Source: Actinostola sp. cb2023 | Taxonomy: Eukaryota; Cnidaria; Anthozoa; Actiniaria; Actinostolidae | DNA: 64,000 nt | NCBI GenBank assembly: GCA_033675265.1 | Contig: JAUJYZ010001309.1 | Span: 126,001-190,000, forward strand | Reading direction: 5' to 3' | In this document: positions 21,909 through 32,790 of the stretch, in pieces | Layout of the letters: each line of letters starts with the position of its first letter | Position numbering within the stretch: the first letter of the stretch is position 1 | Notes under the pieces: generated by a model | Told to the model about the DNA's origin: nothing | The model's input: only the letters and a program-made list of their open reading frames with translations | Database searches by the model: none | Position numbers and translations under genes: made by a program

Positions 21909-22888
21909 TGGAAAAAAATGTTTGCAGGGATTATTAAAGACGATAATTGTTTGTCTTGACAAATTGTTACTATCCCAACCCCCCACCCATCCAAAAATAG
22001 AATGGTCCGTCCCTAATTAATTTAACGATTTAAATGATTATCTTACCTTTCCTCTAACCTTAACGAGGAGTTTTCAGGGTCAGACTTAGCCATTCTTTTA
22101 AGACGAGATCGAACATCATTCTGTAATGTAATCAATCAAAGAATGAAAAATTATGGTCACGCAATAATTCGCTTTAATTTGGCGGGAAAATGGATTCTCT
22201 GAGCTCCAACGAGTTATGATCAATTAGTCTTTATTTACGCTTGACGAAACCCTACAAACTAGTTTATGGACTTATGATCAGTTTATAAATAACAAGTTAT
22301 TGCTATTCTAAAGTTTTAAAGTACGCTTTGTTAATACCCTTTGTTGCTGAACAGTCTCCTGTTTTAGGCGGGACAATGGATTATTTCATCCATACGGACT
22401 TCAACGTGCTGCAATCAAGGTATAACAGAACTAAACAGAACCCCAACAGGGAATTATCTAATTTAGTTCTAAGGTCATATTCTACTTTTACACTACATGC
22501 ACTTTTTCAGTACAAATAATTAAAACAAGGATTACTGAAGCTGCTATTTTCGTTTGGGCGGGAGAATAATAATTGAGTTCGCTCGAGTGATTTCATTCAA
22601 ATTTCTCGTTTTAAAATCTAAGATCGTGAAAGATACTTACGCTACACAGCTTTGGGACTCTTGTAGTGGCTCCTCCTCTACATTGTCGAACTCGTCGTCC
22701 GCGGTTAGCGACCGTTAAGGATCTCACTGAATTGGAAAGTCCATCGAGTGTGTGTTTGTAATGTTTTCGAGTACACCTTTATCATTTTCTTTGTCTTTTT
22801 GGATTTCTTCCCGAAGAAGAGTGGTTTGATTTACTACGGACTCAAGTAAAACAACGTAGTGGTCACTTAACGATATTTCATCAGCCAT
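19389..22888 (-). CDS. CACTA-borne accessory-type gene, multi-exon, function unknown
   Basis: Exons on the minus strand: from ATG at 22888 (MADEISLSDHYVV) to about 22641, then 22120-22047, 21806-21700, and a last exon from about 19717 to the stop at 19389. The first exon either has a 50-nt GT-AG intron or a frameshift near 22770-22720, after which it reads VRSLTVANRGRRVRQ and CRGGATTRVPKLCS. Exon 2 reads NDVRSRLKRMAKSDPENSS; exon 3 includes FHRVRDDIYHAYGG. Junctions 1-2 and 2-3 agree in phase; the 3-4 junction does not, so an exon may be missing or hidden by the Penelope insertion in that intron. The last exon has an acidic DYVSSEESEAEEE patch and ends NCPDWACL. From memory, this 'SSEES...P.WA' tail occurs in uncharacterised transposon-linked animal proteins. 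A DNA-binding or accessory role is plausible but not shown. Confidence 0.55.
19935..20000 (-). ncRNA. Hammerhead-ribozyme-like motif in left inverted repeat
   Basis: The reverse complement of the core in the right arm: CTGATGA lies on the minus strand at 19984-19978. Because the arms are inverted, the element carries two opposing copies. Confidence 0.5.
20090..20999 (-). pseudogene. GIY-YIG endonuclease C-terminal part of a Penelope-like polyprotein
   Basis: The minus-strand frame is open from about 20999 to the stop at 20090 with no start codon at its head (first ATG at 20701). It begins HLLFSSCHPSHTKKAIPFS, runs through RRICSTEEAF and FLTKQT, then a Cys-rich linker (CGQNCLTCPY). The GIY-YIG core follows: VIYMIQCTKCHKQYIGET, then RLKDRFNEHR. 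In Penelope-like elements this nuclease follows the reverse transcriptase and nicks target DNA. Here the RT is missing, so the product cannot act alone. Confidence 0.8.
21105..21180 (+). ncRNA. Hammerhead-ribozyme-like motif in right inverted repeat
   Basis: CTGATGA at 21121, a 6-bp stem GACTAG/CTAGTC with loop TATGG, then CGAAA, reproduce the conserved hammerhead core. A possible stem III (ATATT...AATAT) follows. I could not assign stem I and the cleavage site convincingly. Confidence 0.5.
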
Positions 22889-23453
22889 TTCTTCGAGTCG
22901 TTGGTTTGGTCGTGGACACGTACCTTGCCGGTGTTTGCACTGAATTATATACATGTACAAAGGTCGGTAGTTCATATAGAGTACTAAAGTCATGACGTCA
23001 TAAAAAATAATTTTTGCTTTTATAAATTTTTGATTTCTAGTTCAGATAGAATATCATGAAAGAAGTTCACACACCAATTTTTATGACAATCGGTTAAATA
23101 GCGGTCGAGATATGGCCAGTTGAATATATAATTTGCCTTAACAAATCACTGTATTTTCGGCTCCGTTCCTAAAGTTAAGTTTAGTACTCTATTTCGGCGG
23201 GATTAAGAGCACGGTTTATGATTGGTCCATTTCGTCAAGATTATTAGGGGAGACCCCAGGGTAGGGGAGATGCACTGTTTTCGCGCGCTTTTCATAATTT
23301 ATGCACATCGATCGATCGCGTTGTTGCTAGCAGAACAGTCGTGTGATCTTGCTCTTGCTGTTTTAGTCTGGTGTTTCCACTATTTATCGAAACTAATCTA
23401 CTTGTTTACCATTCATCTTTCGGTGGTTGAATCTTGTTGTAAAACTGGCTGAA
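22889..23453. promoter_or_regulatory. Divergent intergenic region between accessory and kinase genes
   Basis: About 565 bp separate the accessory-gene ATG (22888, minus) from the first good kinase ATG (23454, plus), a head-to-head layout consistent with a shared promoter region. A CCAAT-type GATTGGTCC occurs at about 23220. No TATA box is assigned with confidence. Confidence 0.4.
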
Positions 23454-25411
23454 ATGACTCATTTTAGCTCGGTATTTCACAAGGCGAGTGGCACACTTGC
23501 CATGAGTGAAATGCAACACGAGCAACCATTGTCATTGATGAATGCTAAACAAAGACGTCTTTCTCGCCCAAATACCATCGAAGAAATAAGAGTGAGAAGA
23601 CAGAAAAGAAAGCTAAGAAAGAACAAGGAGGAACAAAAGATGTCCAAGAAAGCGAAGAGGATGAAAGCTCGAAAGCTGGACTTAAAAAAGAAGAAAATCG
23701 AAGAGCTATTCGAGCAAGCAACCATATATGGCGAAGAGCAGCGCAAGAGAGCCATATATTTTTGGAAAAAGTGGCGTGAAGAACGACGACCAGATGATAG
23801 TCAATACATGTAAGTATATTGATTTGTTCTCCTAAAATTAGATCTGGCTGTCTTTTATTCACGAATGATCTACACATGTTTACTCTAGCTTATTGTGCCG
23901 GAACTGCTTTTCATTCCAATCTTTATTGCCTATTGTAGTATTGACCTAGGTTCTTGCATAATTTGTTATCCACACATCCTAAATTGCTTGGAACTTGTGT
24001 TAGGATCGCCAGTGTGCACGTCAATGTTTTAGAAACTTATTGTGAGTGTGCAGAGAAGCACAATTTAAACTGATAGATTATTAAGCTTACATTAATTTGG
24101 TGCCAGTAAGTTTATATAAAGCAAACACATATAAACGAAATAAAATACTTTATTAATGATCAACATCCTTTGTTTGTAGACATCAAATAGACCCCACAAA
24201 TATCAAGAGTGCACCTCAAGAACTTAAGCTTGGTGAGGGAAGATTTGGCTTGTGTGAGAAGAAGCTGTTCCGGGGGAAGATTGTTGCAGTGAAGTATTTC
24301 AAGGCATCAGCTGTTACAGCGCAGATGGTTGAAAAAGAAGCCAAGATGATTAACTCTTTTGATCACCCAGGTATGCCTACATATATCGGTTATGCATGGG
24401 GCTTTCATTTATTACAACATGGGGTTTGGGGGGAGTAGCGGTACCACATAGGGGAGGGATTGCACTATATTTTGGAAGGGTTCATTACAAGGGTATTATG
24501 ATACTTACACTGAACTTTGTCTTTAGTTATATAAGGGTTTTATAAAAATTCAAGAATGGCAGGTTTTAAACTGAAGTTGATTTACGTATTTGTGCCATGT
24601 CGCAGACAGCAAATCAAAGTGCATTTCATATTTTTGCGACCATGAGCTTTTTGGGGGGGGGAGGGGTGGGGGGGGGGGGGTGGGTGGGTGGGTGTGGAGG
24701 GGTAGATAGATAGATAGAGGAGGGATAGATAGATAGGGGAGGGATATGGTGGGGGGGGGGGGGGGGGGGGTGGGAGGTGGGTCGATTTGGAGGGGGGAAG
24801 TAAAATGCACAGCCATATCAGATTTATCATGCATGCTTATTTTTTTTTAGGTTTGCCTTTTGTGTTTGGTGTTTCTAATAAACAGAAACCGTATTCAATG
24901 GTTCTTGAATTTTATGGCATTGGTGACGAAACTGTAACTCTAGCTGAAGGAGCTAAAGTAAATTTATTAAAGGATCAAAATAACTGGGCAGAAAGTCTTT
25001 GGCATTGCACAAAAGCTATTGCCTATCTACACGACAGACTGTATATACATTGTGATATCAAAGGTGACAATATTGTTTTTAATGCTGTGGATGGAAAGAA
25101 CCTACCGATATTAATTGATTTTGGAAAGAAAGAAAAAGGTTAGTGATGCCAAAAAGTACAGCCTATCAATTAATGAGCAAGAGAAATACAGACTACGTCA
25201 TAAGCATATAGCACCAGAGATAGTAAGGGGAACTCACCCTCATTCTACGGCAAGTGATGTATATGCTTTTGGACTGGTGATATCACTTATATGTCACTAT
25301 AATAAATATGAGGACCTGAGATGTATAGCAGTGCAGTGTATTCATGGAACCCCACGTAGAAGACCAGTGATAGAAGAAATTATTTCACAGCTTTTTAAAA
25401 TTTTTAATTAG
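23454..25411 (+). CDS. Transposon-borne eukaryotic-type protein kinase, 3 exons, one frameshift
   Basis: Exons: 23454-23809, 24180-24370, 24851-25411; phases match at both junctions. Residues 1-120 form a Lys/Arg/Glu-rich segment, probably a coiled coil or nucleic-acid-binding tail (MSKKAKRMKARKLDLKKKK). The kinase domain follows: Gly-rich loop LGEGRFGLC, VAVKYF with the ATP-binding Lys, alpha-C Glu in VEKEAKMI, catalytic loop HCDIKGDN (Cys where HRD kinases have Arg), DFG at about 25120, then HIAPEIVRG, DVYAFGLVI and a C-lobe RRRP. Key residues for catalysis are present. A one-base shift in an A/G run at about 25125-25143, between the DFG and SDAKKY, breaks the frame. It could be a true mutation or an error. 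The gene lies between the CACTA ends, plus strand, convergent with the transposase gene. Substrate unknown; the overall look is tyrosine-kinase-like or TKL. Confidence 0.75.
24653..24790. repeat. G-tract cluster with GATA microsatellite
   Basis: Several runs of 8-18 G separated by single T or A, plus TGGG and GATA units, in kinase intron 2. On the plus (coding) strand it could form G-quadruplexes in DNA and RNA. Confidence 0.85.
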
Positions 25412-25435
25412 GTTATACATATATATTATATATAT

Positions 25436-25687
25436 TCTGGCCACCTCAAAATATCAATATATCAATCAATATATCGGGTGCATTATGGGTAATTAAATAA
25501 TACTATTTTGAGTTTTCCTAACTTATTAAATGAAGCAAAATGTACAAACAACGAAGTAAGACTAAAATAAACATTATACTAAATATTTTTACCAACTTTG
25601 CTGGCGTTAACCCGCTTTAAGGGGAATTTTCGATATTTAACTACCCATAATGCACCCGATATATTGATATTTCGTGGCGGCCAGAAT
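25436..25687. mobile_element. MITE with about 55-bp inverted repeats
   Basis: TTCTGGCC at the left and GGCCAGAA at the right bound arms that share AAATATCAATATATCGGG and GTGCATTATGGGTA in inverted orientation. It lies just downstream of the kinase stop codon inside the CACTA element. Superfamily unclear. Confidence 0.65.
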
Positions 25688-25816
25688 TTTTGCAAATGAC
25701 TGTATATGGATGTATTTATTTATTTATTTATTTATTACACAAATAAATATTGCCTTGTAAAAAGACTAATTAATTTAGGGTTTCCAGTAAATATGATGCA
25801 AGCTAATATATATATA

Positions 25817-26002
25817 CACCTGTTATCAAAAAACGTTGTCCATTTACAAAATACAAAATAGTAAATAGTAGAAAGGAATTAATCAGAGAAGCGAAAGAAA
25901 TTCAATCACGCGGAACTCTGACTCATTGTTTCTCTAATTAATTCCTTTCTACTTTTTACTATTTTGTATTTTGTAAATGGACAACGTTTTTGAAAACAGG
26001 TG
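25817..26002. mobile_element. 186-bp Tc1/mariner-type MITE
   Basis: The ends CACCTGTT[A/T]TCAAAAA, followed by CGTTGTCCATTT, are inverted and flanked by TA. The TIR resembles that of the 13733-14902 element. The arms continue through TTTACAAAATACAAAATAG, so it folds almost completely. Confidence 0.8.
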
Positions 26003-26122
26003 TAAATGAATACTTATAAAATAAATTAACTTTCATTTACATTGTGCATGTACATAATAAACAAGGACATAAATACCGTATATGAAATTTTTGTTAGCTG
26101 CATGCACTCTTTTTTAATATTT

Positions 26123-29100
26123 TCAGGCAAAATGTTTCACCAGAGGGCTTATGACATACCGTTGTTCACCAATTTCGTTTTTGACTGTTGCATAAGAACA
26201 TTTTGCTGAAATTCTTTGTACTGGAAGAAATCTTGAAGATCCCCCGGGAAAAGTATTATTTTTACAAAAAACCTGCAGAGGATTCAAATTGGTATAAAAT
26301 GTATCATTTGATGGTTGATACCATGTAACACATGCAAAAATATATTTATTGTAATTATCCCCATCTGTAATTAGTGAATGTGTGAAAAAATAATCAACTG
26401 TTCCAAATGTTGAAGTGTATACTTGGGTGATATTTCCATCATTGCTGGGCCAGGATGCCAGTATTCCACATGATCTACTGCTTCGATGGGACATTTGTGA
26501 GCCAAAGTCAAGACCATAAATGTTGATTGTACTGTACTTGTTTATGGATCTGCTGAGATGTTCTTGTGAAATGTCTTTGTTAGGGAACATAACTTGATAT
26601 ACTTGTAAAAGAACTAAAATGTCTTCATCAACAAAAACAGCTTGCCTATAACTTGTAGGTAGTGATATTGGAGCAATGTTCAACCAATTTATATCATACA
26701 GAGGTAGTTTCATATCCATTTCATAATATTCCAGTCGAGCGAGGAATGATGAACTTGAATTACTATTTATTTGATCTTCTGACAAACCCTGGATTGATGA
26801 GGTAATGTCATTGAACATAGGTTTAAATTCGTCAGGCAAAGAAATTCTCTCCAGGAATTTTGAGGTGCATAGCTTTCTCATTAATTGTAATTCCACAGAT
26901 ATGTTGTTTGTCACAATGCTTCCAATAATACCATTATATCGTTCAAAGCTAAAACACCAAAAACTTTGTATAGGCCCATAGTCAGCAATAACTTCCCTGA
27001 GGTGGCAATGAAGATGCATATTTGGTGTTATAGCTTTGCCTCCATATAGTGATTGAAACTCTTTACAGAATTTCAAGAGTAGGCCATCTCCTTTTATTAT
27101 ATCTGCTTCAGTAATTATAGGTTTACACAAATACCTGCAAGCCAAAGTGAATGTCTGCCAGCATCTTAAATGTTTATTTTCAATTATGTCTTTCAAGGCA
27201 AAAAGTGAATATATTATTGTCCAGTTCTTCCACTGTTCAGCAGTAAATGATCCATAATTTGCAGAAATGTTTTTAGGGAGTCTACCAAGATGTGGAGGAA
27301 CATCTACTTCTTGTATTCGAGAATCAATTTTTCTCAGTTGTGGAGCAGTTAAAATGCCTTCATTGACCCAAAGCTTAAAAACATATTTAGCTGTACCTAG
27401 GAATAAATTGTGCATAGGGTCTATGGCACAAAACCTTATGACATCAAAGTACTCAAGGTCTAAAAGAGATGAATAATGAGTGATGCCATGCTTTTTTGAT
27501 AGTTCTTTTGCTGCAACTTTTGTTTTACAGTTCCTGATTTGTTTGGCATATTTTCTGTGATTTTCATTGGTTCTTTTTTCCCAGCTGTTTCGTTCAAAAC
27601 CAGAATAGTCCCTTTTCTCTCCAAAATTACCTGGAAACTTCTTGAGACATCTGGAACATCCTAGCACAGCACTGTGTCCTTTAATCCCACATAGTTTTCT
27701 TGAGGCCGGAATATCTGAGGAAGTACACAGTACTGCTGCTCTAAATTTGAGGGGGATGCGTGATAAACTGTTCTTTAGATAGACTCCAGACCATAAGGCT
27801 TTAAGCTCAATAATAGCAGGTTTTAGGAATTCATTCAACTTTGGTTCGTGGCCCATCGATGGAATTATTCCTACCACAATTACATTTTCCCACTTAAATC
27901 TTTCAGAGCGAGGTAAATTTAATAGTACAAGGTACAACACACCAACAGAATAGTCTTTTCTTCTTTTCATAGGCTGGAAAAAGTCAAAGTTCAACATGAG
28001 TCCATAATTCCTTGGAGCATCTAAGTAATCTTTTCCTTTATATTTCTTAAATGTTTTCCAAAGCTGGCCATCATGTATATCTGCCATTATTGTACCAGGA
28101 CGTTGATTAATTCTCCATTCCTCACATTTTTCAGGAAATCCACTTTTTCTCAATAATTCCTCCAAAGGGTTAATTATGCCATTGTAGCAGTAATAGTGTA
28201 AAGGATAAAATTTCACGGAATTATTTTGGAGTGTAATTTTTCTTACGAGTGGGCTGCCACATGGTTGGATTCTTCCTCTTAAATAGGATGTGCTAGTGCA
28301 ATGCTTTCCCACTTGATGACCATTTATATACGTTAGACATTCATCATATTTGTAGCATTTTGTACACTTTGGACAAACAACAAACTTTGTAAAGTTATCC
28401 CTGTCTAAATTCATATATTGTCTTACCATATACAAAGAACAAGGAAATGCTGCTATTAGATCTGTAAGGAGATCATTTGAAATGTGAAGGTTTAGAGCCT
28501 TTAAGAATTGAAGGAAAATCTTAACAACCATATAAGGCCATTGTCACTTAGATGACAGTAACTTTGCCAAATTAGGAGAAAATATAGTGACCATTTCAAC
28601 AGTGAATGAGCCAGGTGAAATCTTCTCCTCTTTGGTTTGGGCTCTGGCAAGGGAGGTGGTGTCTCAATATCTTGGTTGACTATGGCTTCAGGAACATCAT
28701 CCCAAACTTCATCTATGTCTGAATCGCTGTATTCACTTTCCTCCTTGTTACTGCTATCTGTATCTTCAAGGTCACTGTCTACATAAGTGACTCTTTCAGC
28801 CTGAAAATTACAGTAGAATATGTGCACCACATTAGTCAAGAATACCTGACGATAGTACTAACTGATTTATGTTACCTTAATTGTATATATATACAGCAAT
28901 ATGCAGAAATTCTGATCCCTTTGACTAAAACACACATATACCAAAGACCTACCCCCCCCCCCCCCCCCCATCTCTCCCTCTCACTCTCTTTCCCTCTCAC
29001 ATTCTCTTTTCTGTACTACTCTCTCAAATTTCCTTTCTCTCTATTATACCTCTCTCAGCTCTCGTTCTTTCTCTCTCTCTCATTTATTCACTCTCTCTCT

Positions 29101-29749
29101 CTCTCTCTCTCTCATTCACACATTATTTTTCTCTCTCTTATCCCTTCGCTTTGTGAAAATCAATTTTACAATGGTCCAGGCACCTTCCCTACCAGTCCAC
29201 CCTCCCATGTCCTTTTTTTTTTAAGTTACGTGAATCCGATTCTCTGTTTCATCATTCTCGGGTTATCATACTATTCGATATTAAAATTAACAATTAAAAG
29301 CTACTCTGATTACACGTAGTAATACTGATACGTATTGAAAAAGAATAAATAGGAATTATGGACTGAGTGAACACTTACTAATGTCTCTGAATTTGCTTCA
29401 CATTGGGCTCCAGGTGTTTCTAATTCTCGATGTAGATAATCTGAAGTTTAAAACAGTGTCAGGTCAATAACTACTGTCCCCACGTGTACAGACGATCGAA
29501 TAAGTAAGGGATTAATTATAAATACTCGAAATAAATAATTTAAATCATACCTTCTGATACCGACGACGTTGATATATCGGCAGACTCGTCTTCAGACGAT
29601 GACGATGTAGTATCTTCTGGAACTCTAACATTCCTACTAACAGCTGTGGCATACGGAGAGAACAAGTTCATATGGCGTCTATAAGTTGATTCGGAAACCT
29701 TCTCATTGCAGTGATGACAATACATATACCCAGAAGGAATATAATCCAT
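26123..29749 (-). CDS. CACTA transposase (Tnp2 / Transposase_21-like), 3 exons, one frameshift
   Basis: Exon 1 runs from ATG 29749 to about 29553 and encodes a zinc-finger-like CHHC...YRRH segment and a Ser/Asp-rich patch. Exon 2 is 29440-29379 and exon 3 starts at 28800; phases fit. Exon 3 has an acidic patch then LLKWSLYFLLIWQSY. At about 28530-28501 the frame shifts by one base into a long frame of about 800 codons ending at 26123. That frame has Cys pairs (CPKCTKCYKYDEC), then NYGLMLNFDFFQPMK, SVGVLYLVLLNLP and GIIPSMGHEP, characteristic of Transposase_21 proteins, then CSRCLKKFPG, FCAIDPMHNLFLG and HLHCHLREV, which carry candidate acidic and His residues. Apart from the one shift the frame is intact, suggesting a recently active or mis-assembled copy. 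It would cut and join the element's TIRs in the nucleus. Confidence 0.8.
28945..29220. repeat. C homopolymer and CT-rich microsatellite in transposase intron
   Basis: A C run at about 28951-28969 is followed by CTCTCT-rich DNA to about 29140. It lies between transposase exons 2 and 3. Confidence 0.85.
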
Positions 29750-30625
29750 AGTGACTTGTTACAAAACTTCGCTATACATTCTATAATGTTAATACCAGGA
29801 GGTACCCAAAACAACGAAAAAGAATGCTCTGTTAGCAGTTACGCGGCTCAACTAACTTGATTGCTCAATTCCATCAGCTAAGAAGTATCATTCTTTTTAG
29901 CGTAATTTCCGGTTATAATCGCGTAAAATAAGCAACCAAACAGATGATTTACATTGGTATTTCCGCTTATTATCATTGACGCGGTTGTCAAGGACGCACA
30001 AACGGATATATATTTATCTACTGATAATAAGAAGCTAAGACTACAGTTATTACTGCATGGCTAGCCTAAAGATTTTTCCCAATAAAAATATACGTTGTGT
30101 TGGCTTTACTTTGTGGGACAACTGAATCTAATCTATAACCCATACTTCATTCTAATTTATTCCGGCTTCAATTCTTTTCTCTAGATCTCTTTAGTTGGGT
30201 AGAATCCTTTATCATTTATTCTAGCGATCCAATCCTACACGAGCTTACATGGTGAGATTAATTTAAATTTTACAAATACTGATAGTCTTTGGGTGAGGAG
30301 TGATTATCACATAAAACAATCTGTGTCATGTAGGTTTTGGTACAAACGCTTCCAACTCCATCAAAGAACATGATATGATTTATTTACACTCGTCATTGGA
30401 TTAAATACATCGAATTTTAAATAGCAATATCTCATTAGGCTAACGTTCAAGTATGGGTTATATATATATTATAGACTTGTTTTAGTTGTTCCACAATGTA
30501 CCTTTGCTTACCTTTAATGACGTATTAAAGAATAATAAATCCAAATTCATCTTTACATACATTTATCACCGATAATGAAATGATATTAAACCCCAGTGAT
30601 CCTTTACACACCATGAATATAATAC
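29750..30625. other. CACTA right interior upstream of transposase
   Basis: Non-coding sequence between the transposase start and the right subterminal repeats. It would hold the transposase promoter; no specific site is recognised. Confidence 0.4.
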
Positions 30626-30905
30626 TGTTAAACATGATTAAAGGTTAAGGTGCATTTACGTTACTTTATCGCATCATTAAAGACAAGTAAACGCGAGGTC
30701 CATTTAATCATCTTTAATTTTTGATTAAAGGTGTATAAGATGCCTTTAAAAAGTTTACTCTCCTGTGTTAAACATGATTAAAGGTTAAGGTGCATTTACG
30801 TTACTTTATCGCATCATTAAAGACAAGTAAACGCGAGGTCCATTTAATCATCTTTAATTTTTGATTAAAGGTGTATAAGATGCCTTTAAAAAGTTTACTC
30901 TCCTG
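30626..30905. repeat. CACTA right subterminal repeats
   Basis: Two near-identical 140-bp units start at 30626 and 30766 (TGTTAAACATGATTAAAGG). Each contains ATTAAAGGT twice. The motif is shared with the left subterminal block, supporting one element. Confidence 0.85.
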
Positions 30906-30943
30906 AATAAAGGAGTGTAAATATATTTTTTCGCCCTGTGCAA

Positions 30944-32380
30944 GTAATTTTTATCAATTTTGAACGTAAATATTTTAACGTAATTCAATGTTTGTGTCTA
31001 CCTATCTCTATGGAGACGGAAAGGAGGACTCCTTTGTAAAACTTTGAATTAAATCCCTAAAGGAGACCAATATTGGCGTGGCTCAAGCTTTATTTGAGCC
31101 CTAAAAGATGCCATTCTAAACCAGAAATATTATAATACCAGATCGTTTTCTATTTCTTCGTGTGCCATTAACCCTGAATACCTTGATGGATAAAAATGTT
31201 GTCATTCCTTCATGAACACCCTAAAGGCGTAATCAGTACACCCGAGACGCCTATCAACCCCGCCCCTAATTCACCCTTTCACAAACCCTCTCACAAACCC
31301 TCTCACATAGGGAGTTCTCCCTAGACTGGATCGATTGGACTTTGGTCAGAACTTTCGTCCAAATGGCAACTCGAACCTCCTAATCCTTGAATAAAAGGTT
31401 TTTGTTATGTGCTAGCTCCAGTACTAGTCCCCTAGATCCTCGCAGATAATAATAATGAATAATAATAATGAATAATAATAATAAATAATAATAATAGTAG
31501 TAATAATAATAATAATAATAATAATAATGAATAATAATAATAATGATAATAATAATGAATAATAATGAATAATAATAATAATAATGAATAATAATAATAA
31601 TAATAATAATAAAACTTTATTAACGTGTCATTAGGATCTCAGTTTACAATCAAAAGTAGATTACCTAATATATACAGTAGAACCCCGTTATCTCGAACTC
31701 CCATGGGAATCGATAAATTGTTCGATTTTATATTGTGGAAATCACCGTTAATATAAATATTGAATATTGGTGTGGTTCATTGTCATGTGATTTGGGCTTC
31801 GAACTACTGAGTTATAGAGGTTTTAAATCATGATGTGCTAATTTGGTGACGTCAAATGAGGCATTTGCCATCATTTATTAAGTGTGTTTCAAGTAGCGCT
31901 TCGAACTAAAATGGCCAAACAATCTATGGAATTATGAAATATTTTTTTTAATCATGAACAGCATAACTTTATTTCAAATTTTGTACAGCAATCATTTGGA
32001 ATTATTCGGCCATTTGAAAATGCATGTTGTCAAAATGTCTACGGATGAATAAATGAATAAGGAGAAAGTCCCAATGCCCTTTGCGGTCGTCAGCTTCTTG
32101 CTTGTTGCTTTGATTTTGGCGGGGGCCATGATTTTTGGAATAGGTGTATAAACTCACAGATGCAAAGCTACAAATCACAAAGTATTATATCCTGCAAGTA
32201 TATATATATGTATATTCATGATTAAGAATTTCATGATCAAATACCTGGCGACTTCAACACAATGATATGTCTGTCAACAACTTGTAACACCGGCTAAGAC
32301 CGCTAAGTCCAAACGACTTCAGTGCAGTACTCATGGCCTATGTTGATGGAGTTATACACGATTCATTTATATGGTGTATA
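30944..32380. other. Intergenic sequence with AAT microsatellite
   Basis: AAT/AATG microsatellite at about 31449-31615. CAGTAGAACCCCGTTATCTC at about 31677 resembles one end of a pogo/Tigger-type TIR, but no partner end was found. No gene recognised. Confidence 0.5.
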
Positions 32381-32631
32381 CACTCAATTGCAGAAACGTT
32401 GTCCACCTCGGAAAAGCACATTTGCACATTCGCAACATCACGTGTATGTTTGTTTTGCTCAAGTGGAACCCAGAGTCAATAGATTCAGTAGAAGTATACT
32501 GCCATGAGAATGCCGCGGCCTGATACAGAAGATTTCAGGTGGAGAGTTGTATTTCAGCGCTTGTAAAAGTGCAAATGTGCAAATGTGTAAATGTGCTTTT
32601 CCAAGGTGGACAACCTTTCTGCAATTGAGTG
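32381..32631. mobile_element. 251-bp Tc1/mariner-type MITE
   Basis: The ends CACTCAATTGCAGAAACG and its complement (one mismatch), continuing TTGTCCACCT, are flanked by TA. The inverted arms share AAAAGCACATTTGCACATT. The subterminal CGTTGTCC is shared with the elements at 13733 and 25817. Confidence 0.75.
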
Positions 32632-32790
32632 TATATATCCATAGGTTAGATCACTACATTCCTAGATATAATTAGTTAATACGTATACATTCCCCGCACT
32701 CTACACGTTGATGGAGCTATACACGATACATTTATATGGTGTATCCATACTTAGATAACTACATTCCTAGATATAATACAGTTGGTTATT

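Larger units (their letters stand above)
18078..30940 (-). mobile_element. 12.86-kb CACTA (EnSpm) DNA transposon
   Basis: The left end CACAGGGCGAAAC (18078-18090) and right end TTTCGCCCTGTG (30929-30940) form a TIR that is perfect for 12 bp and continues A-rich. The element is flanked by CAA at 18075-18077 and 30941-30943, the 3-bp duplication typical of CACTA elements. ATTAAAGGT motifs in both orientations, in tandem blocks, occupy both subterminal regions. The interior holds a Transposase_21-type gene (26123-29749), an accessory-type gene (19389-22888) and a protein kinase gene (23454-25411). Nested insertions are a Penelope-like element (19898-21296) and MITEs at 25436-25687 and 25817-26002. 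Strand is given as that of the transposase. Confidence 0.85.

Noticed and set aside
31676..31700. pogo/Tigger-type element
   Set aside because: Only one TIR-like end is visible; no partner or target duplication found.
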